Source of the DNA: Methylopila sp. 73B
Lineage (GTDB): Bacteria > Pseudomonadota > Alphaproteobacteria > Rhizobiales > Methylopilaceae
Assembly: GCF_000526315.1 (NCBI RefSeq)
Contig: NZ_JAFV01000001.1
Span: forward strand, 2,170,001-2,234,000
Direction of reading: 5' to 3'
Length of the DNA: 64,000 nucleotides
The notes beneath the pieces were generated by a model. That model searched no databases and was not told the DNA's origin. It saw only the letters and a program-made list of their open reading frames with translations. The position numbers were made by a program, and so were the translations under genes. Shown piece after piece: positions 15,625 to 23,763 of the stretch (position 1 is its first letter; the number at the start of each line of letters is the position of its first letter).

Positions 15625-17760
15625 TCACGCAGCGACGTGTTCGACCTGGACGAGGTTGTCCGAGTAGCTGCCAGCCATGCCCATGCCGCAGTGGGCGTCG
15701 GAGCTGATCGAGTTCACGGCCGTGCCCGACGTCGTGAAGCTCGGCCAATGGCCGAGGTTGGCCATGACGAGACCGGGCATCAGCGCATCGACAATCTCGG
15801 CGCGGCCGTCGAAGTGCCCGCGCTCGTTGAACACGCGGACCGTCGAGCCGGTTACGATCTGACGGGCCGCCGCGTCGTCGGGATGCATGAACACGGTCTG
15901 CTCCCCTTGGCGCTTCTGCTTGGGCGCCTCGTTGGCGTACTGCGAGTTCAGGAAGGCGTGGGCTTTCGGCGAGACGATCGAAAGCGGAAAGCGCTTGGCG
16001 AGTTCGGGGTTGGTCTCGCGCGACTCGTAAGGCGGCACGTAGTCCGGAACCGGGTCGATCGGCTCGCCAGGCTGCATGCCCTCGTACATCGACCGCCAGA
16101 CCGGCACGACGAAGTTTTCGGTGATGCTCGACTTGAACTCGCACTTGCCGGACGGGGTCTTGAAGTTGCCCTCAGCATGGGGCTTCCGCTCATGCGGGAG
16201 GCCGACGTTGATGCGCGCCCAGCCGGTCGCCTTCAGCGTCTCGAGCGTGATGCCTTCGAGGGCCGGGGAATTCCAGTCGTAGAAATCCTGTAGCATCTCC
16301 CAGTCGGTGCGGTCCCAGTAGTCGTCGTTGAACCCCATCGTCTTCGCCAGGCGGCGGAACATCTCGACGTTCGGCACGCAGTCCGGCGGCGGCGCGATCG
16401 CGGGCTGGTTCAGGCTGATGTAGAGGTGGCCCCAGGTCACCATGATGTCGAGCTGTTCGCCCTGCATGGCGGACGGCAGGATGATGTCGGCGTATTTCGC
16501 CGTGTCGGTGATGAAGAGTTCGCTGACGACCGTGAACAGGTCCTCGCGCTCGAGGCCCCTGGCGATCTTCGCCTGCGCCGGCGCCTGGCTCATCGGGTTG
16601 GAGTTATAGACGAACAGCGACTTGATCGGCGGGTCGAGCTGCAGCTCGCCGGTGAGCGCGGCGCCAAGATCGAGTTCGTTGACGACGCGGGTGCCCGGGC
16701 GAATCCAGTCGGGGCGGCAGATCCGGTCGAAGTTCGTCGGAAACTCCCAGATCGGCATTTCCATGGCGCCGCCGCCGACATGCCGCCATGCGCCGATCAG
16801 CGCCGGAAGGCAGGTGATGGCGCGGATCGCCTGTCCGCCGCCGCGGCTGCGCTCGATCGCGACGCCTTCGCGGATCGCGGCCGGCGGCGTGGTGGCGTAT
16901 TCACGCGCGAGCGTGACGATGTCCTCGGCCGGAATGCCTGTGATCTCGGAGACGCGCTCCGGCGGGAAGAGCGCGGCGCGCGCCTTCAGCTCCTCGTAGC
17001 CGAGCGTGTAGTTCTCGACATAGTCGTGGTCGACGAGGTCTTCGGCGATGATGACGTTCATCATGCCGAGCGCCAGTGCGCCGTCGGTGCCCGGATTGAT
17101 CTGGACGTGCCAGTCGGCCGCCTTCGCGGTGCGGGTGCGGACGGGATCGATGACGACGATCTTGGCGCCGGCCTCCTGCGCCTTCACGATGAACGGCCAG
17201 CCGTGGATGTTCGTCGAGGTCATGTTCATGCCCCAGACGATGATGTACTTCGCGTGGACGAAGCTCTCGATGTCGAGTCCGCCGGACGGGCCGACCGTCA
17301 TGATCCAGGCGGTCGACGAACCGCTCTCGCAGTAGGTCTTCTCGGCGACCGTCGAACCGAGACGGTTGAAGAACGCGTCGCCGGAGGTGAGACCGTTCAG
17401 CGTGCCCTGATGGCCAAGATAGGCATGGGGCATGATTGCCTGCGCCCCGTACTCGGCGATGATCCCGTTCCACTTGTCCCGGATCGTGGCGAGCGCCTCG
17501 TCCCAGGTGATGGGCTCGAACTGGCGCGACCCCTTCGGTCCGACGCGCTTCAGCGGCGCGAGGATTCGGTCGGGATTGTAATGATGGCTGGCGAAGTCCT
17601 TCAGCTTCACGCAGAGGCGACCCTGCGTCATCGGATGGTTCTTGTCGCCGGTCACCTCGACCAGCTTCCCGCCCTTCACGTGATACTCGAACGCGCAGGT
17701 ATCGGGGCAGTCGTGCGGGCACGCGCCGCGCACGATCATGGTGTCGATCTCAGCGTTCAT
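15625..17760 (-). CDS. Molybdopterin-dependent oxidoreductase, cytoplasmic
   Basis: 711-residue protein of the DMSO reductase/formate dehydrogenase superfamily. The N-terminal 4Fe-4S site is CPHDCPDTC plus CVK; Mo-bisPGD segments include CESGSSTAWIM, VWGMNMTSTNIHGWPF and the C-terminal molydopterin-binding domain (LSIVSPKAHAFLNSQYAN, VFNERGHFDG). There is no twin-arginine signal, so it should be cytoplasmic. The substrate is unknown. ATG 17760 follows GGACGGAG; the longer frame runs through the promoter. With ferredoxin and FprA it forms a three-gene operon controlled, by inference, by the divergent TetR protein. Confidence 0.85.
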   Translation of the reverse strand: MNAEIDTMIVRGACPHDCPDTCAFEYHVKGGKLVEVTGDKNHPMTQGRLCVKLKDFASHHYNPDRILAPLKRVGPKGSRQFEPITWDEALATIRDKWNGIIAEYGAQAIMPHAYLGHQGTLNGLTSGDAFFNRLGSTVAEKTYCESGSSTAWIMTVGPSGGLDIESFVHAKYIIVWGMNMTSTNIHGWPFIVKAQEAGAKIVVIDPVRTRTAKAADWHVQINPGTDGALALGMMNVIIAEDLVDHDYVENYTLGYEELKARAALFPPERVSEITGIPAEDIVTLAREYATTPPAAIREGVAIERSRGGGQAIRAITCLPALIGAWRHVGGGAMEMPIWEFPTNFDRICRPDWIRPGTRVVNELDLGAALTGELQLDPPIKSLFVYNSNPMSQAPAQAKIARGLEREDLFTVVSELFITDTAKYADIILPSAMQGEQLDIMVTWGHLYISLNQPAIAPPPDCVPNVEMFRRLAKTMGFNDDYWDRTDWEMLQDFYDWNSPALEGITLETLKATGWARINVGLPHERKPHAEGNFKTPSGKCEFKSSITENFVVPVWRSMYEGMQPGEPIDPVPDYVPPYESRETNPELAKRFPLSIVSPKAHAFLNSQYANEAPKQKRQGEQTVFMHPDDAAARQIVTGSTVRVFNERGHFDGRAEIVDALMPGLVMANLGHWPSFTTSGTAVNSISSDAHCGMGMAGSYSDNLVQVEHVAA

Positions 17761-17858
17761 GGCTGGCTCCGTCCTTCTAAGACGTTGCGAACGTCGGGCC
17801 CATCGGCGAAGACGTTTCGATTGCCCGGAACGATACCAAGGAGCCTGCCGCCGTAAAT

Positions 17859-17872
17859 AGTACGGCCGTCCT
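17859..17872. promoter_or_regulatory. Candidate TetR operator, copy 1
   Basis: AGTACGGCCGTCCT, a 14-bp palindrome with one mismatch, 99 bp ahead of the molybdopterin gene. It matches the second site at 18034-18047 at 12 of 14 positions. Both lie in the 339-bp gap between the divergent operon and TetR gene, as expected for an autoregulated repressor. Binding is inferred. Confidence 0.55.
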
Positions 17873-18033
17873 AGATCGATCAAATGGTGTGCAGATTAGT
17901 ACGCTGCCTAGCAAAAAAGCTGGGCGCCCGACCGCGCCCGCGTGCGCTGCCGCAATTGAACGCTCCGCCAGCTGGAATGTCCATAGCTGGCATGAGGTCG
18001 TCGCGGTGCGACGCGCGCTCTAGCCAAAGTTCT

Positions 18034-18047
18034 TGTACGGTCGTACT
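18034..18047. promoter_or_regulatory. Candidate TetR operator, copy 2
   Basis: TGTACGGTCGTACT, a near-perfect palindrome (GTACG-GT-CGTAC), 53 bp ahead of the TetR start. It pairs with the site at 17859-17872. Confidence 0.58.
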
Positions 18048-18099
18048 GCAAAGACGCGCGCGCCCGTTCGGCGGGCTGCGCCCGCGATGGGGAGCCTGC

Positions 18100-18717
18100 A
18101 TGGACAATCTGCTGCCGACCCCAAAAGGTTCTACGATGAAGGGCGCCGGCCGCACTGCCGCGATCCTGGAGGCCGCTAAGGACATAGTCGTGTCCGAGGG
18201 CTTTGCGAACCTGTCTTATCGCAACATCGCCAAGCGGGTCGGCATCGCGGTCGGCAACGTCAACTACTACTATCCGTCGAAGGACGACCTCATGGTCGAC
18301 CTAGCGGAGTTCATCTTCGATCGCTGGGACGAACGCTTGAAGAAGCGGGTGCCTTCACGGCTCAAGAGTGACCGCGAGATCTTCCAGTTCTCGATCAAGT
18401 TCATGATCGAGGAGAACAAGAGGGAGCGGACCGTGACGCTTCTCATGGAGATGTGGGCGATGGCCAATCACTCTCCGCCCGTGTCTAAGATGCTGGGCGC
18501 ATTCTATGCGCGGATGCGGTCCTGGATCTCGGGCATGATCGAGCGCGTGCGTCCCGACGTCGACCACGAAAGCCGAGAGCTCCGGGCCGCTCTGATCACC
18601 GCCCAGATCGAGGGTTTGATGATTCTGATCGGTCCGAAAAGAGTCAGGCGTCGCGAGCTCGTCGGCCTCGAGCAGGCGGCGGCCGCGCACATTGAAAAGC
18701 TCGCCTTCAGCGACTGA
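18100..18717 (+). CDS. TetR/AcrR-family regulator of the molybdopterin operon
   Basis: 205 residues. N-terminal TetR helix-turn-helix: AAILEAAKDIVVSEGFANLSYRNIAKRVGIAVGNVNYYYPSKDDLMVDL, with the family's conserved YYYPSKDDL. The C-terminal ligand domain is unassigned. Start ATG 18100 follows GGGGAG; the open frame extends 72 codons further upstream only because no stop intervenes. Divergent from the molybdopterin-ferredoxin-FprA operon with two palindromes between them. Confidence 0.85.
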   Translation: MDNLLPTPKGSTMKGAGRTAAILEAAKDIVVSEGFANLSYRNIAKRVGIAVGNVNYYYPSKDDLMVDLAEFIFDRWDERLKKRVPSRLKSDREIFQFSIKFMIEENKRERTVTLLMEMWAMANHSPPVSKMLGAFYARMRSWISGMIERVRPDVDHESRELRAALITAQIEGLMILIGPKRVRRRELVGLEQAAAAHIEKLAFSD

Positions 18718-18800
18718 CCCCAAGCGCCAAGACGCGTCGGTTCAATAGGCCGCTGATCGCTTGTGTGAACCAGCGCCAAAGATCGACACTACCAGAATCT

Positions 18801-19220
18801 TCATAAGCCAAACCGACAGAACGATTTCTCGGCGAAGGCAAGGGTCAACATCGGATCAGGCAGCGCCCCTCCCTGGAGTGGGCCTTCGGCGACGGAGAGG
18901 CCGTAGGACCGGTGATCACGGACATAGGCGCGCTTCTCGGCCGCGGCCCGCTCGAAGAGCCTCTTTAGGAAATCGAGCTCGAGAGCCTGCCGGCCGACGA
19001 GCCGCTCGAGAGCGGCGATCCGCGCCTCGTATTCCTGCATCCGGTCCGCGGCCTCCGCGTCCTCGTCGAAGGCGCCAGCCTCGTACTTCTGGACCCAAAC
19101 ACGGATCAGGTTGCGCGACAGATCATATCGCTTCGCAAGCCCATGAAGCGCCTCGCCGGAGATAAACTCCTGCGCGACCTGGCGTTTGAACGCGATGCTG
19201 TGGGACCGGTGGCGGGTCAT
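18801..19220 (-). mobile_element. IS3-family OrfA remnant, solitary
   Basis: Encodes MTRHRSHSIAFKRQVAQEF, an HTH (LAKRYDLSRNLIRVWVQKYEAGAF) and the coiled-coil EARIAALERLVGRQALELDFLK of a well-known rhizobial OrfA. After that point the sequence matches the family only in another frame, so a frameshift near 18965 is likely. No OrfB follows. It is unrelated to the IS at 12 kb. Confidence 0.75.
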
Positions 19221-19525
19221 GGGGTCTCATCCTCTGAAAGCCCGGCTCCCGGTCAATTCCCGAAGCTCAATCCGTCCGCTCCAAGGGGGCCACTCCAGCG
19301 TCAACCTTCCGGGCGCTGTGACGCCCTACGGCGGCGACGATCGGCATCACCGCCGCCCAAGCGCGAGCGAGGGTCGAAGGAGCTCAGACGAACGGTTGGC
19401 AGCGGCATAGCAGATGCGGGCCGGTCGCCCGATGCCCGATGCGCATCGCAACCGCTAACGCTTTATTGGTGTCCGACTTGGCAGACTACAGGTCAAACTA
19501 ATCCACGCTGCGGATATTGAAGGTC
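19221..19525. other. Intergenic upstream of the cyclic-nucleotide cluster
   Basis: 305 bp. The first half is probably the untranslated flank of the IS remnant (CCACTCCAG at about 19288 is inverted relative to CTGGAGTGG at about 18872, a possible end pair). The last 60 bp before ATG 19526 are less GC-rich and may hold the promoter. No CRP-like TGTGA-N6-TCACA box was seen. Confidence 0.4.
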
Positions 19526-20017
19526 ATGGCGGACACGACGACGGGGATCGCGTACCTCAAGGGCGTGAACGACGTCTTCTACGACCAGATCAAGGTCGCC
19601 GACCAGAAGGCGACCTACATCCTGTCTCTGATCATTCTCCTTCTGGTCTGGTCGCCCGAGCTCCGGCAGACGTTCCTTCCCCCGCAGGCACTGGCCGCCG
19701 AACCCGCGCGCGCCATCTCGTTGCTGGTCGCCGCCGCCCTGGTCGTGGCGCTCATCAGCGCGCTGGGCGTCGTGCTGCCGCGGCGCCGGCGCGGCGGGAC
19801 GGCGCTGTTTTGGGGGGCGTGGCCGGCCGCGAGATCCGCGGCGCTCGACGTCGCGGCCGCCGCGGACGCGGACGGCGCCACGCTGCTGGCGACCTACGCC
19901 GACAACGCGCAGAACCTGGCCGCCATCTGCCGGTCGAAGTATCGGCTCGTCTCGGTCGCGATCACGTCGTTGATCGTCGCGATCGCGCTCCACGGGATCT
20001 CCCTCGCGCTGCGGTGA
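19526..20017 (+). CDS. Pycsar effector-like membrane protein (PycTM/DUF5706)
   Basis: 163-residue membrane protein. YLKGVNDVFYDQIKVADQKATYILSLIILLLVW is the hallmark of the DUF5706/PycTM family: an amphipathic lead, DxK near the first membrane helix, then AISLLVAAALVVALISALGVV and a last helix SVAITSLIVAIALHGISLAL. PycTM proteins of Pycsar defence are cyclic-pyrimidine-activated membrane-damaging effectors; this member's ligand is not known. ATG 19526 follows AAGG. It is 101 bp ahead of, and co-oriented with, the FecR and cyclase genes, which suggests a functional link to a cyclic nucleotide. It is not next to a PycC-type cyclase. Confidence 0.75.
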   Translation: MADTTTGIAYLKGVNDVFYDQIKVADQKATYILSLIILLLVWSPELRQTFLPPQALAAEPARAISLLVAAALVVALISALGVVLPRRRRGGTALFWGAWPAARSAALDVAAAADADGATLLATYADNAQNLAAICRSKYRLVSVAITSLIVAIALHGISLALR

Positions 20018-20118
20018 GGGCGCGTAGCGCCGCCGACATGCAACCCAGTCGACGCCCACCGCGGGATTGGGTAAAGAGCCCCTAAGGACTAAGGGGGGCG
20101 GCCTGGCCGCCGGGGGCG

Positions 20119-23100
20119 ATGCTTTCAAGGTTTCTGCGGCCCGCCGCGGCGGCGGCATTCGCGGCGTGCATAGGCGCGGCGGGCGACGGCCAAGCCCAGG
20201 AGCTGATTGCGCGGCCGCTTCCTGTCGCCGGAGAGGTGATCGCGGCCAAGGGCGGCGAGGAGCTGCAGCTCAAGTCCGAGGCGGACTGGCGGTCCGTCGT
20301 CATCCGGCAGAACGTCATCGGCGGCGACGCCTTGCGGACCCACGCGCTGGGCAATCTGGCGCTGCTGTTTGCGGATCGCACGCAGATCCGGGTGGGCCGA
20401 AACTCGACGCTGGTCGTGAAGGACGTCGCACGCGGCCCGAACGGCGAGACGCAGCTTGCGCTGCCGGAGGGCAGCATTTTCGCCCGCGCCGCTCGGGGCG
20501 GATCGGGCGTCATCGTCGATACGCCCGCGGCGGCGGCCGCCATCCGCGGAACCGACTGGTCGCTCACCGTCCAGGGCGCGAAGACCTCGCTCGTCGTGCT
20601 CGAGGGCGTGGTGACGCTGAGCAACCCGCAAGGCTCGGTGACCGTCCGTCAGGGCGAGGCCGCCGAGGCGCTGATCGGACAGACGCCGCGCAAGATCACG
20701 CTGGTGAACTTCAAGGGGCGCGAACAGATCCTGCTCTACCGCGAGCTTCGCGATTCCTTCTTCGAACTGTCGCCGTCGGATCTGAGTCGGACGGGCGAAC
20801 GCGCCGCTCGGGCGCGAGCTCTGGCTGAGCCGGACGTCCGCCGCAGCGCGGCCGACTGGCTCACGCTTGCCGAGACGGGGCTCTACTTCGACGGCCCCGC
20901 CGCAGCAAGCCGCGCGCTTGAGCACGTCGCCGCCATGCGCCTGACGAAACGAGAGGCGGCGCGGGCGGAGCTCGTGCGCGGCTTCATCGCCGCGCGCAGC
21001 CAGAAATGGCGCGAGGCCGCGACCGCCTTCCGCCGCGCGCAGTCCGACCTCGACGTCGGGCGGCGAGACACCGGGGCCTATGCGCTGTGGATCGCCGAGA
21101 CGCTGGGGGAGCCCGCCAAGGCTCCCAGACCGCGACCTGCCGGAGGCGGCCGGGGAGCGGCGAAGCAAGCGCTTGCCGAGGCGAGCGTCCAGAGCTTCGT
21201 CGAGAACGCCAATGCCGGAATCGCCGTGCTGGACGACGCCCAGAGGCGCTATCCGGACGACGTCATGATCACGGCGGGCAAGGCCGCCCTGCTGCTGCTC
21301 GACAGCGACGAGGCAGCGGCTAAGCGCGAGATCGACCGCGCGCTGGCGATCGATCCGGAGGACCCGTTCGCGCTGACGGTGAGCGCGAGGCGCCGCTGGA
21401 CGGTGACCGGCGATCTCGACGGCGCGCTCGCCGAGCTGACGCGCGCCGTTGAGATCGCGCCGGGCTCGAGCTTCGTCTGGGGCGAGATCGCTTTGGTCCA
21501 GGCGGAGCGCGACGCGATCCGCGAGGCGGAGGCGGCGCATTTGAAGGCGATCGCGCTCGATCCGGAAAGCCCGCTCGCCCATTCGAACTACGCCAATTTT
21601 CTGATCGATCAGAACCAACTGGAACTGGCCGACCAAGCGCTGCGCGCGAGCGAGGCGATCGACCCCTCCGGTTATCTGTCGCTCGTCACCCGCGGCCGGC
21701 TGCTTGTCCGCCAGGGTCGTTTGGACGAGGGGACCGAGAAGCTGCTCGCCGCCGCGGCGGTCAACCCGACCTATGCCGGCGGCCAGCTCGAGCTTGCGAT
21801 GGCCATGTACCGCGCGGGCGACCTGGACCAGGCCCAGCAGGCGCTCGACAACGCCGAGCGTTTCGACGGCGACAACGCGGTCGCGCCGCTGATCCGCTCG
21901 GCCATCGCGGTCGACGCGTTTCGCGCCGACGACGCGCTTGGCGAGGCGCGCGAAGCGACCCGCAGACGCGTGGCCAAGGGCGGCGGCTACGCCGAGATCA
22001 CCTCCAGCCGCCAGGATGGCTCCACCATCGGCAACGCCCTGCGCTTTCTCGAGCTGGACGCATGGGCGCGGTACTACGGCGACCGGTTCTTCGATCCCTT
22101 CTCCTCGACCGGCTACTTCGACCAGGCGATCGCCGACCGGACGACCTATTTCACGCAGACCGCGTCCACCCTTGCGCCAGACGAGGCCGGCGGAGCGGCG
22201 ACCACCGCGTTCCCCTCGCTGATCCAGGGGCTGCTGCTGGATTCGCTCGCCGTCTCCGGGCGGGAGCGCCGCACGGACTTCGTCCACGCCCCGTTCGTCG
22301 AAGCGACGGTCGGCGGCGGCGTCTCCTCAGAAAAGGGCCATCGCGGCTGGATCGCGGACGCCACCCTCCAGGGCAAGGTCATGGAGCCGACGCCGTTCGG
22401 CTATTTCCTGAACGCCAGCGTGCTCCGCCCCGGAAACCGCTTCGACGACGCCGACAGTAAGCTCGAGTCCGGCGTCGCGCTCGTGGGCGTTCAGCCCACG
22501 GTCTATGACGACGTGGTGCTGTTCGGAAACTACGGGCGGCAGAAGCAGGGCCTCAGGCTGCCCGACCTGCTCTCGCCGCTCGGGGACGTGTCCGACGCGC
22601 GCGCCGGAAATGTCGGCGCGGCGTGGAGCCATGTGTTCGGCGAACGCAACGTGGTTCAGGCCATGGCGGTCGGCTCGCTCAGCGAACAGACGTCGAGGGC
22701 GGATTTCCTCGGGCTCGTCGATCAGCGCGATCGGCTCGAGCAGCGGAATCTCGTCGGTGCGGTCAGTCATCTCGTCGGCCTGGGCGACATCGACCTGCGG
22801 TACGGCGCGGAGGGGGTCGTGACCCGGATCGACGGACGACTGGCGCAGACGGCGCTTTCCCCAGGCCCGACGACCGTCGTTCGCACCAAGGCGACAGGAG
22901 AAGCGGGCAGGCTCTACGCGGACGCCCTTTGGGACGTCGGTGGTGGCTTGCAGATCGAAGCGGGACTGTTCGCCACCTCGGCGGCGTTCGACACGTCTCG
23001 GGGCGACGCCAGCAGCGACCGGGTCGATCCGCGCATCGGCGCAGCCCTGGAGCTCCTGCCGGGGCAATGGCTTCGGACCGCCTACCGCACGGACACCTCG

Positions 23101-23763
23101 TTCAGCACGCCCTTCACGCTTTCCCCGATCGCGACGGTCGGCCTGACGCCGAACCAGGCGCCGCTCATCTTCGGCGGCCGCGTCGAGACGATCGCGGCGC
23201 GCTGGGACGCGGAATGGTCCCCGCGGCTGTTCACGGCGGTTGAGTACCAGTCGCAGAACCTGCGCGGGGTGACAGTCGGGGTGCCGGAGTCTCTGCTGGA
23301 GCTGTCGGCCCCGAAAGCGGAGATCGACCGTCTGTCGATCGCCGCAAACGCCTGGCTCGGCCACGGCGTTGGCGTCTTCGCAAGCTACGCCCGCACCTGG
23401 TCGGAGACGCGCGACGACATCGTGCTGACCGACGCCTTTGACATCGTCCGCGCGGTCCTGCCCGCCGGCAGCCGCGTTCCCTTCACGCCGAAGGACGCCG
23501 CTCGGTTCGGCCTGACGTTCGTCCATCCGTCCATGATGAAGTTCACCGTGGCCGAGAACTACGTGGGCGATCTTGTCGACGAGATCGGCGCGGACATCGA
23601 TTCGTTCTTCACGACCGACCTGTCGCTTAGCTGGGAAGGCCTCGACAAGCGCCTGCTGATCGATCTTCAGGCGCTCAATATTTTCGACAAGCGGTTCGAT
23701 CTGGCCGCGGGGGTGCTCGGCCAGGGCCGCACCTTCAACGCCACCGCGCGTCTTCGTTTCTAA
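20119..23763 (+). CDS. FecR-TPR-outer-membrane beta-barrel fusion protein
   Basis: 1214-residue exported protein. Order: signal peptide (to about 26, GDGQAQE); FecR domain (about 45-190: GDALRTHALGNLALLFADRTQIRVG, TPAAAAAIRGTDW); TPR repeats (about 370-620: IDRALAIDPEDPFAL, LTRAVEIAPGS, HLKAIALDPESP); then a C-terminal TonB-receptor-like barrel (about 740-1214) ending in RLRF with a terminal aromatic residue as in outer-membrane porins. FecR proteins sense or relay envelope signals. The stop overlaps the cyclase start as TAATG, which points to coupled expression and a sensor role upstream of the cyclase. Confidence 0.82.
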   Translation: MLSRFLRPAAAAAFAACIGAAGDGQAQELIARPLPVAGEVIAAKGGEELQLKSEADWRSVVIRQNVIGGDALRTHALGNLALLFADRTQIRVGRNSTLVVKDVARGPNGETQLALPEGSIFARAARGGSGVIVDTPAAAAAIRGTDWSLTVQGAKTSLVVLEGVVTLSNPQGSVTVRQGEAAEALIGQTPRKITLVNFKGREQILLYRELRDSFFELSPSDLSRTGERAARARALAEPDVRRSAADWLTLAETGLYFDGPAAASRALEHVAAMRLTKREAARAELVRGFIAARSQKWREAATAFRRAQSDLDVGRRDTGAYALWIAETLGEPAKAPRPRPAGGGRGAAKQALAEASVQSFVENANAGIAVLDDAQRRYPDDVMITAGKAALLLLDSDEAAAKREIDRALAIDPEDPFALTVSARRRWTVTGDLDGALAELTRAVEIAPGSSFVWGEIALVQAERDAIREAEAAHLKAIALDPESPLAHSNYANFLIDQNQLELADQALRASEAIDPSGYLSLVTRGRLLVRQGRLDEGTEKLLAAAAVNPTYAGGQLELAMAMYRAGDLDQAQQALDNAERFDGDNAVAPLIRSAIAVDAFRADDALGEAREATRRRVAKGGGYAEITSSRQDGSTIGNALRFLELDAWARYYGDRFFDPFSSTGYFDQAIADRTTYFTQTASTLAPDEAGGAATTAFPSLIQGLLLDSLAVSGRERRTDFVHAPFVEATVGGGVSSEKGHRGWIADATLQGKVMEPTPFGYFLNASVLRPGNRFDDADSKLESGVALVGVQPTVYDDVVLFGNYGRQKQGLRLPDLLSPLGDVSDARAGNVGAAWSHVFGERNVVQAMAVGSLSEQTSRADFLGLVDQRDRLEQRNLVGAVSHLVGLGDIDLRYGAEGVVTRIDGRLAQTALSPGPTTVVRTKATGEAGRLYADALWDVGGGLQIEAGLFATSAAFDTSRGDASSDRVDPRIGAALELLPGQWLRTAYRTDTSFSTPFTLSPIATVGLTPNQAPLIFGGRVETIAARWDAEWSPRLFTAVEYQSQNLRGVTVGVPESLLELSAPKAEIDRLSIAANAWLGHGVGVFASYARTWSETRDDIVLTDAFDIVRAVLPAGSRVPFTPKDAARFGLTFVHPSMMKFTVAENYVGDLVDEIGADIDSFFTTDLSLSWEGLDKRLLIDLQALNIFDKRFDLAAGVLGQGRTFNATARLRF

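Noticed and set aside
20125-22287. 720-codon open frame on the minus strand opposite the FecR-TPR-barrel gene
   Set aside because: It mirrors the coding strand of a gene with clear domains; low-complexity arginine/alanine composition and no family match. GC-driven open frame.
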